The translations under genes and the position numbers were made by a program. Below, piece after piece: positions 1 through 8,247 of a stretch of 64,000 nt of DNA. Source of the DNA: Vibrio chagasii (lineage in GTDB: Bacteria > Pseudomonadota > Gammaproteobacteria > Enterobacterales > Vibrionaceae); assembly GCF_002954585.1 (NCBI RefSeq), contig NZ_MSCI01000004.1:170413-234412 (forward strand). Direction: 5' to 3'. The notes below the pieces were generated by a model. The model had not been told where the DNA came from. It searched no databases and saw only the letters and a program-made list of their open reading frames with translations. The first letter of the stretch is position 1. Each line of letters opens with the position of its first letter.

Positions 1-56
1 ATATCTCATATCTCATATCTCATATCTCATATCTCATATCTCGTATCTCGTATCTC
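1..56. repeat. 7-bp tandem repeat (ATATCTC/GTATCTC)
   Basis: Six head-to-tail copies of ATATCTC are followed by two copies of GTATCTC and a decayed copy (GCCTCTC, to about 63). The array touches the window edge, so its full length is unknown. It lies between the terminator of the DUF2780 gene and whatever is upstream. No coding role is visible. Such arrays change copy number by strand slippage. Confidence 0.9.
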
Positions 57-78
57 GCCTCTCAGTTTCTTACACCCA

Positions 79-106
79 CAAAAAAGAGCACCGAAGTGCC
101 CTTATC
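79..106 (-). terminator. Terminator of the DUF2780 lipoprotein gene
   Basis: On the minus strand a GGGCAC/GTGCTC stem with a TTCG tetraloop is followed by six T. It sits about 30 bases past the stop codon of the minus-strand gene ending at 134. This is a standard intrinsic terminator. Confidence 0.85.
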
Positions 107-133
107 ATTTCAATCTGCAGTCTCGTTACTTTG

Positions 134-628
134 CTACTTCCAAATCGCTGCTAACGAATCCATCAAACCACTCGTTGCGCCTTGCGATTGCAGTGCTTGA
201 AGTATGATTGGTGCAAATGTAGAAACCATCGATGGATCCATACCTAGGCTAGAAAAAGCACTTTCAACTGCACCTTGCGAATTCAGTAGTGATGATAGAC
301 CTGTTGACTCCAAGCTAGACATACCAGGAATAAGCGTTGCGAGTTCTTTGTTGTCAGCAGTATCTAATGAGTTCTGTGCAAGTGCCAACATAGAGCCGAT
401 GCCACCAATTGCTTGATCGCTAGTTACTGAAGCTTGGTCAGCAACGGTATCGGCAAGCGGTGTTGTTTCATTTTTTTGAGACCACATGTTCACAGCTGCC
501 ATCAATGCAGTTTGTGATAGTTGAGAGTAGTTGGTATCAGAACCAGAACTGGTTTGTTCAGAATCGCTAGTGCTAGCGCAAGAGACAACAGCAAGGCTGC
601 TTAAAACAGTGATGAGTACTTTCTTCAT
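134..628 (-). CDS. DUF2780 family putative lipoprotein
   Basis: The 164-residue product begins with a short basic and hydrophobic signal ending in AVVSC (Cys17), which fits lipoprotein processing, so it should be membrane anchored. The mature part is rich in Ser, Gln and Ala, with a repeated SLESTGLSSLL/FSSLG helical pattern typical of the DUF2780 family (small proteins of unknown function common in Vibrio). The family assignment is from recalled similarity and no catalytic motif is visible. The gene is monocistronic, with a clear terminator downstream and the fklB terminator upstream. Function unknown. Confidence 0.75.
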   Translation of the reverse strand: MKKVLITVLSSLAVVSCASTSDSEQTSSGSDTNYSQLSQTALMAAVNMWSQKNETTPLADTVADQASVTSDQAIGGIGSMLALAQNSLDTADNKELATLIPGMSSLESTGLSSLLNSQGAVESAFSSLGMDPSMVSTFAPIILQALQSQGATSGLMDSLAAIWK

Positions 629-673
629 TATTCGTCCTTAAGTAATAAAGTAATTTACTCTTTCACTATAAAC

Positions 674-703
674 GAAAAACGGCGATGTAGTCGCATCGCC
701 GTT
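674..703 (-). terminator. Terminator of fklB
   Basis: A perfect 10-bp stem AACGGCGATG/CATCGCCGTT with a six-base loop is followed on the minus strand by TTTTC. It lies 60 bases past the fklB stop. Confidence 0.85.
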
Positions 704-762
704 ACATTATTTTAATTTTATTGACCTATAGCATTTTGTTTTACCATAGGTTTTTATAAAAA

Positions 763-1383
763 TTAAAGAATAGCTAGAAGTTCTACTTCAAATACTAGAG
801 CAGCAAATGGTGGGATTGCAGCACCTGCGCCACGCTCACCGTATGCTAGGTTTTGAGGGATGTATAGCTTCCATTTAGAGCCAACAGGCATCATTTGTAG
901 AGCTTCAACCCAACCTTGAATTACGCCAGTTACTGGGAATTCAGCTGGTTGACCGCGAGATACAGAGCTGTCGAAAACAGTACCGTCAGTTAGTTCGCCG
1001 TGGTAGTGAACACGTACTTGCTTGTCTGCTGTTGGGATTTCGCCAGTGCCTTCAGTTAGTACTTCGTATTGAAGACCAGACTCAAGAACGGTTACTTCTG
1101 AACGAAGAGCGTTATCAGCTAGGAAAGCTTCGCCGTCTGCAGCTGCGGCTTTAGCTAGTTCTTGACGTGCAGCTTCACCACGAGTGTGTAGCTCTTGTAG
1201 TGCGTTGTTGATTTCGTCAACTTCGATAGCTGGCATGTCACCAACTAGAGCTGTAGCGATACCAGCAGCGATTGCGTCAACGTTTAGGCCTTCAAGACCA
1301 GAACCAGCAAGTTGTTGGCCCATTTGTAGACCGATACCGTAGCTAGCTTTTTGCTCTACAGTTTCAAATTTTACTTCAGACAT
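763..1383 (-). CDS. fklB: FKBP-type peptidyl-prolyl cis-trans isomerase FklB
   Basis: The 206 residues equal the length of E. coli FklB. The first ~90 residues are the helical dimerisation domain of the FkpA/Mip/FklB group. The rest is the FKBP fold, recognisable by VRVHYHGELTDGTVFDSS, the VIQGWVEAL segment and the C-terminal IPPFAALVFEVELL. It has no signal peptide, so it is cytoplasmic or released by other means. The enzyme catalyses prolyl isomerisation during protein folding. It is divergent from oapA, the same pairing as ytfB-fklB in E. coli, which supports the identification. A terminator follows directly. Confidence 0.93.
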   Translation of the reverse strand: MSEVKFETVEQKASYGIGLQMGQQLAGSGLEGLNVDAIAAGIATALVGDMPAIEVDEINNALQELHTRGEAARQELAKAAAADGEAFLADNALRSEVTVLESGLQYEVLTEGTGEIPTADKQVRVHYHGELTDGTVFDSSVSRGQPAEFPVTGVIQGWVEALQMMPVGSKWKLYIPQNLAYGERGAGAAIPPFAALVFEVELLAIL

Positions 1384-1596
1384 GAAAAGTCACTCTTTTT
1401 GTCAGTACGAAAAAGGTAAGAATACCAGTATTAGCAGCGTGAAGAAACGGCTAGTCCCTGATCACTTGCGCTTTACCGCGTCCAAATCACAGCCATGTCA
1501 ATTTTCTTGCATTGAGCCCCGTTGTGACGGAAAGATCTATACTGTTGGTACTTTGGTTTTTATACTGTAGTTATTCAATGTATAGGACGCAGTGGT

Positions 1597-2181
1597 ATGA
1601 ATCGTCGTCAAAAGAAAAAGCAGAAAGTTGACCACTTTGCAGAACTCAAGGATCGACTGAACCAGGTCAAAGAGAAATTGAGCTCGATCGATATAAAAGA
1701 AATGAAAACTTCGGTTGTGCAGACATGGGGTTTATTACCTAAGCTACACCAAAGACTATTAATGGTGATTTCGCCGTTCGTTCTTATCCTACTCGTTGTG
1801 CCGTTACCTGAGCCTAAAGTAGAAACAACCCCGGTTACATCTCGCGTTGCGCTTGAGATTAATACCGTCGGGTTGAGCGAGCAGCACAATACGAAGAGTA
1901 ACTCATCAGAGCCGACGAACAATAATTGGCAGGAGTACCTAGTTAAGCAAGGTGATACATTGGCTCAGGTTTTCCGAAACAACGATTTACCGCTGTCTGA
2001 TTTAAATGCGTTAGTGCGTATTGAAGGGGCAGACAAACCACTCAGCCAAATTCGTAAAGGTCAGTTAGTTCGATTCAAGTTAGCCGAGACCGGACAACTT
2101 GATATTCTACAGCTAGAGAAGGGCGACACATCAGTCATGTTCTTCCGTCTTTCGGATGGTGGCTTTGGCCGAAGTAAATAA
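1597..2181 (+). CDS. oapA: OapA/YtfB family LysM-like cell envelope protein
   Basis: The 194-residue product has a basic, charged cytoplasmic N-terminus (1-50), one membrane segment at about 54-70, a low-complexity linker, and a LysM-like OapA domain at about 112-190 that starts with the YLVKQGDTLAQVF signature. Family knowledge: OapA is the Haemophilus opacity-associated protein, and E. coli YtfB binds glycans and localises to the division septum. The expected topology is type II inner membrane with the LysM-like domain in the periplasm. The divergent fklB neighbour matches the E. coli order. A hairpin follows at 2212-2244. Confidence 0.85.
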   Translation: MNRRQKKKQKVDHFAELKDRLNQVKEKLSSIDIKEMKTSVVQTWGLLPKLHQRLLMVISPFVLILLVVPLPEPKVETTPVTSRVALEINTVGLSEQHNTKSNSSEPTNNNWQEYLVKQGDTLAQVFRNNDLPLSDLNALVRIEGADKPLSQIRKGQLVRFKLAETGQLDILQLEKGDTSVMFFRLSDGGFGRSK

Positions 2182-2211
2182 TAGAGATTTGTCTCTGTTC
2201 TTCAAAGAATG

Positions 2212-2244
2212 TTTACCCAAGCTCTTTGAGAATGCTTGGGTAAA
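2212..2244. terminator. Hairpin between oapA and the DUF4405 gene
   Basis: An 11-bp inverted repeat TTTACCCAAGC/GCTTGGGTAAA with an 11-base loop lies between two converging genes. T-runs are poor on both sides, so it is a plausible but weak bidirectional terminator. Confidence 0.45.
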
Positions 2245-2292
2245 TATTGAGTTTACCTTTGCTTTATTTGTTGCTAACTGTGCTTAAGATAT

Positions 2293-2769
2293 TTATCTAA
2301 AAATTAATTCTAGTAGTTGCTCCTCAGTGATACTGTTTTGCTTAGCAACTTCTGTGAGTGTTGTATTATTGCTAGCAATTGAAATGTTATTGGTTAGCAT
2401 CACAGCTTTCATTTCCTCAAATGATATATGCTTTAACGTAGCAATGGTTTCCATTGGGGCGTTGTCTATAGCTGAGAATAGGTTTGCAGCAGCGTTACCC
2501 GCGCCACCTTCTGGCTGTAACATGCTACTACCAAGTAGTAAGACACAGACCATCAACACCAGATTACTACCTTTTTTTAAGTGCATTTTTATTGAAGCTT
2601 TATGCATTAAGACATGGCTCATGACTGCTATAGTAAGAATCAGGCCTATCCACTCATGCATTAACACTACTTTTCGCGGCATGATATCGAAGAACAGCAT
2701 GACCCCTGATGTTAATACCAGTAGGCCACTGATTATCAGAAGCGGTGTGGTTTTCTTTCTTTTTAGCAT
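2293..2769 (-). CDS. DUF4405 family membrane protein
   Basis: The 158-residue protein has about three hydrophobic segments (around 9-27, 38-55 and 70-82). Conserved-looking histidines sit in or near membrane segments (HEW, SHVLMH), a pattern of DUF4405 proteins, which resemble the haem-binding cytochrome b561/formate dehydrogenase gamma fold. The C-terminal ~60 residues are soluble and ion-rich, with a helical repeat like a short LysM or helix-turn segment (LTEVAKQNSITEEQLLELI). Electron-transfer involvement is inference only. The start ATG follows a purine-rich stretch, and no operon partner is apparent. Confidence 0.65.
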   Translation of the reverse strand: MLKRKKTTPLLIISGLLVLTSGVMLFFDIMPRKVVLMHEWIGLILTIAVMSHVLMHKASIKMHLKKGSNLVLMVCVLLLGSSMLQPEGGAGNAAANLFSAIDNAPMETIATLKHISFEEMKAVMLTNNISIASNNTTLTEVAKQNSITEEQLLELIFR

Positions 2770-2861
2770 AATACTTTACCCTCAGTTTATTCATTAAATT
2801 GATTATAAAGTTCCGCTAAAATATAGCTTATCGATTCATGACAAAGTTAGCACTTTCTTTG

Positions 2862-3572
2862 TCATTGTCTTTTTGTGTTATAACGTTTAAGTGCAGAGGA
2901 AAAGGTTGGAAGGCTTTGGTATCCCAGTTCAATCGCTATATCGGTTGCGCTAAAGCCTTGCATGAGCATTTGATTGGCACGCTCCATTACGATCATATTC
3001 CGCCACTCACCAAACGAACGATGAAATTGTTTGTAGAACAGTCGGTTTAAGGTCCTTTCTGAAGCGCCGCAATGTTTGGCAAAATCTTGTAAAGTAATAT
3101 TCTTATTTGGCTTAAGGCATACTGTATTGATAAGAGTAGTGAGTCGTTTGTCACAATGATTTGTGTGAGATTGAGGGCCCTGTATTTGGCTTAAATATTG
3201 AACTTGATCCCAAAGAACATCGTTATAAGCATGTTGTGTATTGTTGTCGAAGTCTAGATGATGTTGGGAATACTCATGCATTAATAGAGACCAAAAGTTC
3301 GTGACTCTAAGTAACGCTGGTTCTGTCGTTAAGGGCGACGGTGGCGGTTGGTCAAAGAATAGTAAGCTCAATCTGGAGTTTTGAAAGAAGCTCGCTGAGT
3401 GCGATTTGTTTGCAGGTATCCAAAGAGCCTGACCATTAACAGCATAGTAGTTTTTTCCCTCAGTTTGTGAAGCGCATAGTCCGCTATGGACATAGACTAG
3501 TTGATGTTCTTGGTGACAGTGATTATCCGTATGTTCTTCTATTTCATAATGCTTAATTTTGTGCTTTATCAT
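2862..3572 (-). CDS. AraC family transcriptional regulator
   Basis: A 236-residue protein. The N-terminal ~100 residues form a cupin-like sensor (HQLVYVHSG, WIPANKSHSASF). The C-terminal ~100 residues carry the double helix-turn-helix of AraC proteins (LQDFAKHCGASERTLNRLF, then ATDIAIELGYQSLPTFSSALKRY). Its start overlaps the end of the upstream DMT exporter gene by 20 bases, so it is co-transcribed with the exporter and probably controls it. The inducer is unknown. The YqhC/RipA-like type with a short cupin often responds to small aromatic or metal signals, but nothing here identifies it. Confidence 0.88.
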   Translation of the reverse strand: MIKHKIKHYEIEEHTDNHCHQEHQLVYVHSGLCASQTEGKNYYAVNGQALWIPANKSHSASFFQNSRLSLLFFDQPPPSPLTTEPALLRVTNFWSLLMHEYSQHHLDFDNNTQHAYNDVLWDQVQYLSQIQGPQSHTNHCDKRLTTLINTVCLKPNKNITLQDFAKHCGASERTLNRLFYKQFHRSFGEWRNMIVMERANQMLMQGFSATDIAIELGYQSLPTFSSALKRYNTKRQ

Positions 3573-4431
3573 ATTTCTTCTTTACTAATCTCCAGCGAGT
3601 GGAAATGGCATTTTTTAGCATTATCGGCATGAGGATCATCGCCATTCCAATGATGCTCAAAATATCCGGTATTTCATCAAACCAGTATATGCCAAATAGT
3701 ACAACAAATACTAAACCCGAATATTCAGCAAAAGCAATTTCTCCTGCTGGTGCTTTTTGGTAAGCCAGCACGGCTAAGCCGTTGTAGGCTAAAATGCAAA
3801 CCGCGCTTGTGGAAACTAACCCCATCTCTATAGCTGTTAAGGGCTGCCATTTAAATATTGCTAATAGTGCAGAAATTGGCAGGGAAAATAATGTTGTCCA
3901 CCACAGTGTTGTTACTACTGATTGCTTACTCGGAATCTTTCTTACTAATATATTGAAAAGTGCGAGTGTCAGTGCTGTGCCCAGCGCAAACAGTGCTGCC
4001 CAGTGGAACTGAGAAGGTCGCAATACGATTAGCGCGCCAATAAAGCCGACGGTGGTGGCGATGAGCTTGCCAAGCGCAGGTTGCTCTTTCAGTAGAAGCA
4101 CTGACAGAGGCAGCATCAATAATGGGGCGACGTAAAATACCGCGTTAGCTGTCGCTAAAGACATATGGGTGATTGCGACCACCATACATCCACTACCGAT
4201 TAAGATCAGTTGCCCACGGATTAAGGTGACCTTGGCTTGTTGTAAGCGGCGTTGTTCTTTGTTTTGTCGCAGCCACAAAGGAGTAATGAGTAACAGAGAT
4301 ATCAACTGACGGAAAAAAATATACTGAAGAGGTGGTACTTCGCCGTTCAATAACTTCACAGCTACGTCAGAGAGCGAGGCAAACAGGTTGCCCGCAATCA
4401 AAAGTAGGATACCGACAGTGATATTCGACAT
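3553..4431 (-). CDS. DMT family (EamA) transporter
   Basis: The 292 residues form about ten hydrophobic helices in two EamA-type halves (first half ~5-135, second half ~145-275). The first helix has the characteristic GNLFASLSDVAVKLL pattern. EamA proteins export amino acids, metabolites or drugs; the substrate is not visible. The gene starts one base inside the elaA stop codon (TAATG) and its end overlaps the AraC gene, so the three genes form one transcription unit. Confidence 0.88.
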   Translation of the reverse strand: MSNITVGILLLIAGNLFASLSDVAVKLLNGEVPPLQYIFFRQLISLLLITPLWLRQNKEQRRLQQAKVTLIRGQLILIGSGCMVVAITHMSLATANAVFYVAPLLMLPLSVLLLKEQPALGKLIATTVGFIGALIVLRPSQFHWAALFALGTALTLALFNILVRKIPSKQSVVTTLWWTTLFSLPISALLAIFKWQPLTAIEMGLVSTSAVCILAYNGLAVLAYQKAPAGEIAFAEYSGLVFVVLFGIYWFDEIPDILSIIGMAMILMPIMLKNAISTRWRLVKKKYDKAQN

Positions 4432-4883
4432 TACTTCTCTAATCTCATGTCTACGTGTGGAATATCATCTTCCAAATACATTTCAGAGATTGTTTTGAAT
4501 CCATGATTAGCGTAGAAGCTTTCTAGGTGCTCTTGCGCACCAATGTCGATGGTCGTGTTCGGCCACAATGCCTCACAGCGAGCTAGTGCTTCTACCAGCA
4601 ATTTATGCCCTAAACCATTGCCTCTTGCTGATTGTTTGGTTGCAACTCGACCAATACTGGCATTGTCATAAGTGGTGCCAGGCGGCAATAAACGAGCACA
4701 CGCGATGAGCTCTCCGTCCGCATAGCCCATTAGGTGCTGAACACCTTCAAGGGTGTCTTTGCCATCGAGCTCTGGATAAGGGCAGGTTTGCTCAACCACA
4801 AATACATCGACTCGTAGTTGCAGCAGTTGATAGAGCTGTTGTGTTGAAAGTTCAGAAAAGGGAATAGAGTGCCAAGTGATCAT
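4431..4883 (-). CDS. elaA: GNAT family N-acetyltransferase ElaA
   Basis: At 150 residues this matches the E. coli ElaA length and its diagnostic segments: an early VFVVEQTCPYPELDG block (28-41), the acetyl-CoA pyrophosphate loop RGNGLG (87-92), and a late ESFYANHGF block with IPHVDM near the C-terminus. GNAT enzymes transfer acetyl groups from acetyl-CoA to amines; the ElaA substrate is not established. It is the first gene of a unit with a DMT exporter and an AraC regulator, so an acetylated and exported small molecule is a possible but untested link. Confidence 0.85.
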   Translation of the reverse strand: MITWHSIPFSELSTQQLYQLLQLRVDVFVVEQTCPYPELDGKDTLEGVQHLMGYADGELIACARLLPPGTTYDNASIGRVATKQSARGNGLGHKLLVEALARCEALWPNTTIDIGAQEHLESFYANHGFKTISEMYLEDDIPHVDMRLEK

Positions 4884-4940
4884 GTTTACATCCAGAGATT
4901 ATCGATGCTTTGAATGTACTATGCACACTGACCGTTGGCA

Positions 4941-5507
4941 TTAACTATTGTTAATTCGACCTTTAATTCTACTCAAACTTATCGCCGTTATTCCTAGGTA
5001 GGCAGCAATTTGATTGTCGTTGAGGCGTTGTTCCAGATCGGGGTAGTGCTCACAGAAAAGCTGGTAACGTTGCTCTGGTGTATAGAGCAACATGAATCGC
5101 TCTTTGTTTTCCTTGTGCATCAGCTGGGTTTCTAACAACTTTAAATACAAAGGATTATTAGAGGCACGCCACTCGATTACGGCCTTCATTGGCAGTTCTA
5201 ATAGCGTAATAGGCGTGAGGGTTTCAAGCAGGTAAGGGGACGCTTGGTTTTTTATCAAGCTCTCAAAGCCGATGATCCAGTCTTGCTCCCAGTAGAACTC
5301 TTTGCTGTATTGCTTGCCCTCATTAGTGAGGTAACAAGCATGGCATAAGCCCTCAAGCACGAAGTAAATTGAATCTGCCATCTCTCCTTGATTAATAAGG
5401 ATGTGTCTGGTTGGTAGCTCAAGAGGCTTGGCGACAGCGACTAGCGATTCAATCTGACTTTGTGAGAAGTCGAAGCTTTGCAGTTGTTCGATAAAAGAGG
5501 TGTGCAT
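4941..5507 (-). CDS. Crp/Fnr family transcriptional regulator
   Basis: A 188-residue protein. A cyclic-nucleotide-binding-type beta barrel spans about 10-120 (LINQGEMADSIYFVLEGLC). A short C-terminal winged helix ends in LNDNQIAAYLGITAISLSRI, whose recognition helix is typical of this regulator group. No cysteine cluster of the Fnr type is present, so oxygen sensing through an iron-sulfur cluster is unlikely; Cys-poor members bind other ligands or none. A 10-bp inverted repeat sits just upstream (5524-5553) and could be its own operator. The gene is independent of elaA upstream. Confidence 0.82.
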   Translation of the reverse strand: MHTSFIEQLQSFDFSQSQIESLVAVAKPLELPTRHILINQGEMADSIYFVLEGLCHACYLTNEGKQYSKEFYWEQDWIIGFESLIKNQASPYLLETLTPITLLELPMKAVIEWRASNNPLYLKLLETQLMHKENKERFMLLYTPEQRYQLFCEHYPDLEQRLNDNQIAAYLGITAISLSRIKGRINNS

Positions 5508-5523
5508 GAAAATAACCTAACCC

Positions 5524-5553
5524 AAATAAGTGCTGAAATCATCGCACTTATTT
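5524..5553. promoter_or_regulatory. 10-bp inverted repeat between olsF and the Crp/Fnr gene
   Basis: The arms AAATAAGTGC/GCACTTATTT are perfect and ten bases apart. The element lies 26 bases past the olsF stop and 16 bases before the Crp/Fnr start. No T-run follows on the minus strand, so it may be an operator for the regulator as easily as the olsF terminator. Confidence 0.5.
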
Positions 5554-5578
5554 GAGTGTAGGTACAGTTCGGGCTAAA

Positions 5579-7333
5579 TCAGCGTTGAGTGTGCTGCTCT
5601 AGGTAATCTTGAGCAAGCTCTCGCCCCATGTACTTACCTAAGGTTTTCAATGGTACCTTCTTAAGGTTAACCACAATCAAGCCATCTAGCGCATCATTAA
5701 ACGATGGGTCGACGTTAAAGCACACTAGCTTGCCATTCATCCCAAGATACTGGCGCAGTAGTACCGGTAATCCTTTTCCTTGCTCCATACGAGCTAATAC
5801 TTTGGATAGTAGAGGCACACTTGCTAGTGAAGACAATAGGTGATTTTGCCAGAACACATGACTGCTAGTATTGAGCGGTGACGAAGGGGAAACCAGACTC
5901 GCCTTTTCTTCATCATAATGGTGAATCGATAAGGTCGTCGCGATCAACAGGCGCGCGTTGTGGCTGTAATCATTACTGATACTGACCGGGCCAAATAGGT
6001 GAGTATATTGAGGGTGTCGAGAGACAAAAGTCGCAATACCTTTCCATAGCAGTAACAGTGAGTTGAGGCTCTTTTGATAAGGTTTACTCACTACAGAGCG
6101 ACCAAGTTCAATACTGTTATCTAGGGTATCGATGAACTCTTGATTGTAGTTGAACAGGCTACGGGAATAGAGTTGGTCTAATCCGTGGTCTGCAATTAGC
6201 TTGTCGACCATACCCAGTCGATAAGCACCGACTAATTCGGCCTTAGCTTTGTTCCACACAAACAGTTGATGGTAGTACAGGTCATATTCATCCAAGTCAC
6301 AAGCAAGCCCGCTACCTTCACCGACTTCTCGAAAGCTCTCTTCTCTGACTCGACCAATCTCTCGCATTAAATTGGGAATAGATTGGCTTGGCGTACAGTA
6401 GACCTCGAAGTCACCCTGTTCGAGTAGCATCGTTTCTTGAGGTAGTGAGTCGATCTCTATTGCCAATACTTCTGGTGATATTGGCGCAATCACTTGGGTA
6501 TCGAAAGAGGGGGCGTGGATCTGCGTGTTCGGGCTATCTTGTTGACTCATAAGATAGGTGTTGAGCCTTAGATAGTTGACGATATCCATCTCTTTTTCAA
6601 ACGATTTTATCTCTGAATAAGGAATCGATGAGCCAATCGAGATAGAGATAGTTGTCGCCTGTTTATTGAGAAGTTCACGCCCGAGTAGAGCGGTTCTCAA
6701 TAGTGGATGCACTCGACCGGCTTGGTAGAACAGCTCACTGTTTTTGCCATTGATAAAGATTGGAACCGTCGTCGCTTGATGGCGCTTAACAAACTTAGCG
6801 ACCGATTTGCTCCACTCGATGTCGGTAAGTGTTTTTGCCCCTTTGCGGTAACTGGAGACTTCTCCGGCTGGGAACACGATCAGCAGCCCACCATCAGCCA
6901 GGTGATGATTGGCATCTCGTATCGCTTTGGCATTAGTACGCTTTGATTCTTTACCATTAAAGACATCAACACCAATGAAAAGGTCATCCAGTTCAGGTAG
7001 TCGTTTGAGTAACTCATTCGCCAATACCTTCACATCCTTCCTCACTGATCCTACGAGATCAGCTAGTATCACACCTTCAATCGCACCGAGTGGGTGGTTC
7101 GCTACAATCACGACAGGGCCTTCTTCAGGAATGTTTTCTGTGCTTCCCGATGCAATGGAGTAGTCGATATTGAGCGCCGACAAGGTGTAATTCATGAATT
7201 CGAAGCTAGATAACTCGTTTTGTCGATCTTGGTAGAGTCGATCTAGCTTAGATAGTCCAGTTGCCCACTCGACAACAGACTCACCCAAACCAAAAGGCGT
7301 GTAACGTGGTAAACGAAAAGGACTATCAATCAT
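5579..7333 (-). CDS. olsF: Bifunctional ornithine lipid synthase OlsF (PlsC-GNAT fusion)
   Basis: A 584-residue two-domain protein. The N-terminal half is a lysophospholipid acyltransferase (PlsC) domain with NHPLGAIEG (His80, Glu86; spacing looser than the usual HX4D) and FPAGE (154-158). The C-terminal half (~305-560) is an OlsB-like GNAT domain with REESFREVGEG (330-340), VGAYRLG (368-374) and ELGRS (409-413). This order is that of OlsF, described in Serratia, with a homologue in Vibrio cholerae: the C-terminal domain N-acylates ornithine and the N-terminal domain adds the second acyl chain, giving phosphorus-free ornithine lipids. It follows the DoxX-like gene by 12 bases and is the last gene of a seven-gene cluster. 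No convincing Pho box was found at the head of that cluster. Confidence 0.82.
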   Translation of the reverse strand: MIDSPFRLPRYTPFGLGESVVEWATGLSKLDRLYQDRQNELSSFEFMNYTLSALNIDYSIASGSTENIPEEGPVVIVANHPLGAIEGVILADLVGSVRKDVKVLANELLKRLPELDDLFIGVDVFNGKESKRTNAKAIRDANHHLADGGLLIVFPAGEVSSYRKGAKTLTDIEWSKSVAKFVKRHQATTVPIFINGKNSELFYQAGRVHPLLRTALLGRELLNKQATTISISIGSSIPYSEIKSFEKEMDIVNYLRLNTYLMSQQDSPNTQIHAPSFDTQVIAPISPEVLAIEIDSLPQETMLLEQGDFEVYCTPSQSIPNLMREIGRVREESFREVGEGSGLACDLDEYDLYYHQLFVWNKAKAELVGAYRLGMVDKLIADHGLDQLYSRSLFNYNQEFIDTLDNSIELGRSVVSKPYQKSLNSLLLLWKGIATFVSRHPQYTHLFGPVSISNDYSHNARLLIATTLSIHHYDEEKASLVSPSSPLNTSSHVFWQNHLLSSLASVPLLSKVLARMEQGKGLPVLLRQYLGMNGKLVCFNVDPSFNDALDGLIVVNLKKVPLKTLGKYMGRELAQDYLEQHTQR

Positions 7334-7345
7334 AATGAAGCTACC

Positions 7346-7787
7346 TTATTGACTAAAGTTGTTTAGGAAACCGTCTTGATTCTTGAAATCTTTCACACTT
7401 AAAAACGCACCGCATAACCAGACCAGGCATGCCATGCCAAACAATAACCCGCCGTCGTAACCGACAATCTCACCTGCTGCATTGAACTCAGGCATTTGAA
7501 TACCGAGTGGCGTAAACAGGTGGAAAAAGATTGCGCCACTCATGATTCCCATACTCATAATCGCACCCAGGCCATGCCAGCGAGTGAAGTAGAATGGCAG
7601 CAATTAATTCAGCGATGCCTATCAAATAGCCGCCAAACGAACCGAACCAGCTTAAGCCTGACCATGTCGCGAGCGTGCCAAATATATGCTCTGTCTCGTA
7701 TGAGCCTGTGAATTTAAAAAACAGCGACTGAATGAACACAAAAGCGATTAATGTTGCCGGAAGATGTTTAGCAGGAGTGAATGTCAT
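7346..7787 (-). pseudogene. DoxX-like membrane protein gene, frameshifted
   Basis: Two reading frames together make one small four-helix membrane protein. Residues up to ELIAAIL (frame ending near 7590) join LLPFYFTRWHGLGAI (next frame, running to the stop at 7346). The break falls at TTGCTGCCATTCTA (7590-7603, minus strand). A second tandem copy of these 14 bases would restore one continuous frame reading ELIAAILLLPFYFTRW, so loss of one copy is the likely cause. The start ATG at 7787 lies 10 bases after the YHS gene. Without correction the first frame yields a 99-residue product with a foreign C-terminus. It may be a true mutation, a reversible switch, or an assembly/sequencing collapse. 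DoxX-like proteins are membrane proteins of mostly unknown role. Confidence 0.8.
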
Positions 7788-7797
7788 GGCTATTCCC

Positions 7798-8235
7798 TTA
7801 CTTAATCAGCTGCGGCCAAGCTTTATCGGCTTGTTGAATGTGCTGTGCACGGTCTTTTTCCCAAGTCTCTTGAATCTCTTGGTCGTAGTTCAGGTAAAGT
7901 TTGTCATCCACTATGGTCCAATATTGCGGATCACCTGGTGCAAAGTCGTTTTTGGCAGAAACGGCCCATGCGCAATAACCACCATATTGAGGGGCATATT
8001 TTTCAGGATTATTAACAAATAAAGTCAGATTCTTTTCAGAAGAGAAATACCAATCCGCACCTTTGTATTCAGTGCTGAATTGTTTACTGCCTTCAACAGG
8101 CTTGCCTGAGGTGAAGTAAGCCACGGTATCGTAGCCATCGAGCGCCTTGCTGCTAAAGAAGCCGGTATAGATTTCATCGGCGGCAAATACGTACGGGCTA
8201 ACAAGTAGCATGACCATGGTGATTAGTTTTCTCAT
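7798..8235 (-). CDS. YHS domain-containing secreted protein
   Basis: I start at ATG 8235 rather than 8247: GGAG lies six bases upstream and the product then begins with a proper signal peptide (MRKLITMVMLLVSPYVFA, about 18 residues). The mature part carries a YHS-type domain with YGGYCAWAVS and a nearby DPQYWTIVDDKLYLNY segment. YHS domains are small folds thought to bind metals. The protein is about 145 residues and probably periplasmic. It lies 12 bases after the NRDE gene and 10 bases before the DoxX-like gene in the cluster ending with olsF. The exact function is unknown. Confidence 0.82.
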   Translation of the reverse strand: MRKLITMVMLLVSPYVFAADEIYTGFFSSKALDGYDTVAYFTSGKPVEGSKQFSTEYKGADWYFSSEKNLTLFVNNPEKYAPQYGGYCAWAVSAKNDFAPGDPQYWTIVDDKLYLNYDQEIQETWEKDRAQHIQQADKAWPQLIK

Positions 8236-8247
8236 GATGGACTCCAT

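Noticed and set aside
2327..2797. 156-residue plus-strand frame opposite the DUF4405 gene
   Set aside because: It mirrors the minus-strand membrane protein. The minus frame has the family pattern and the better start.
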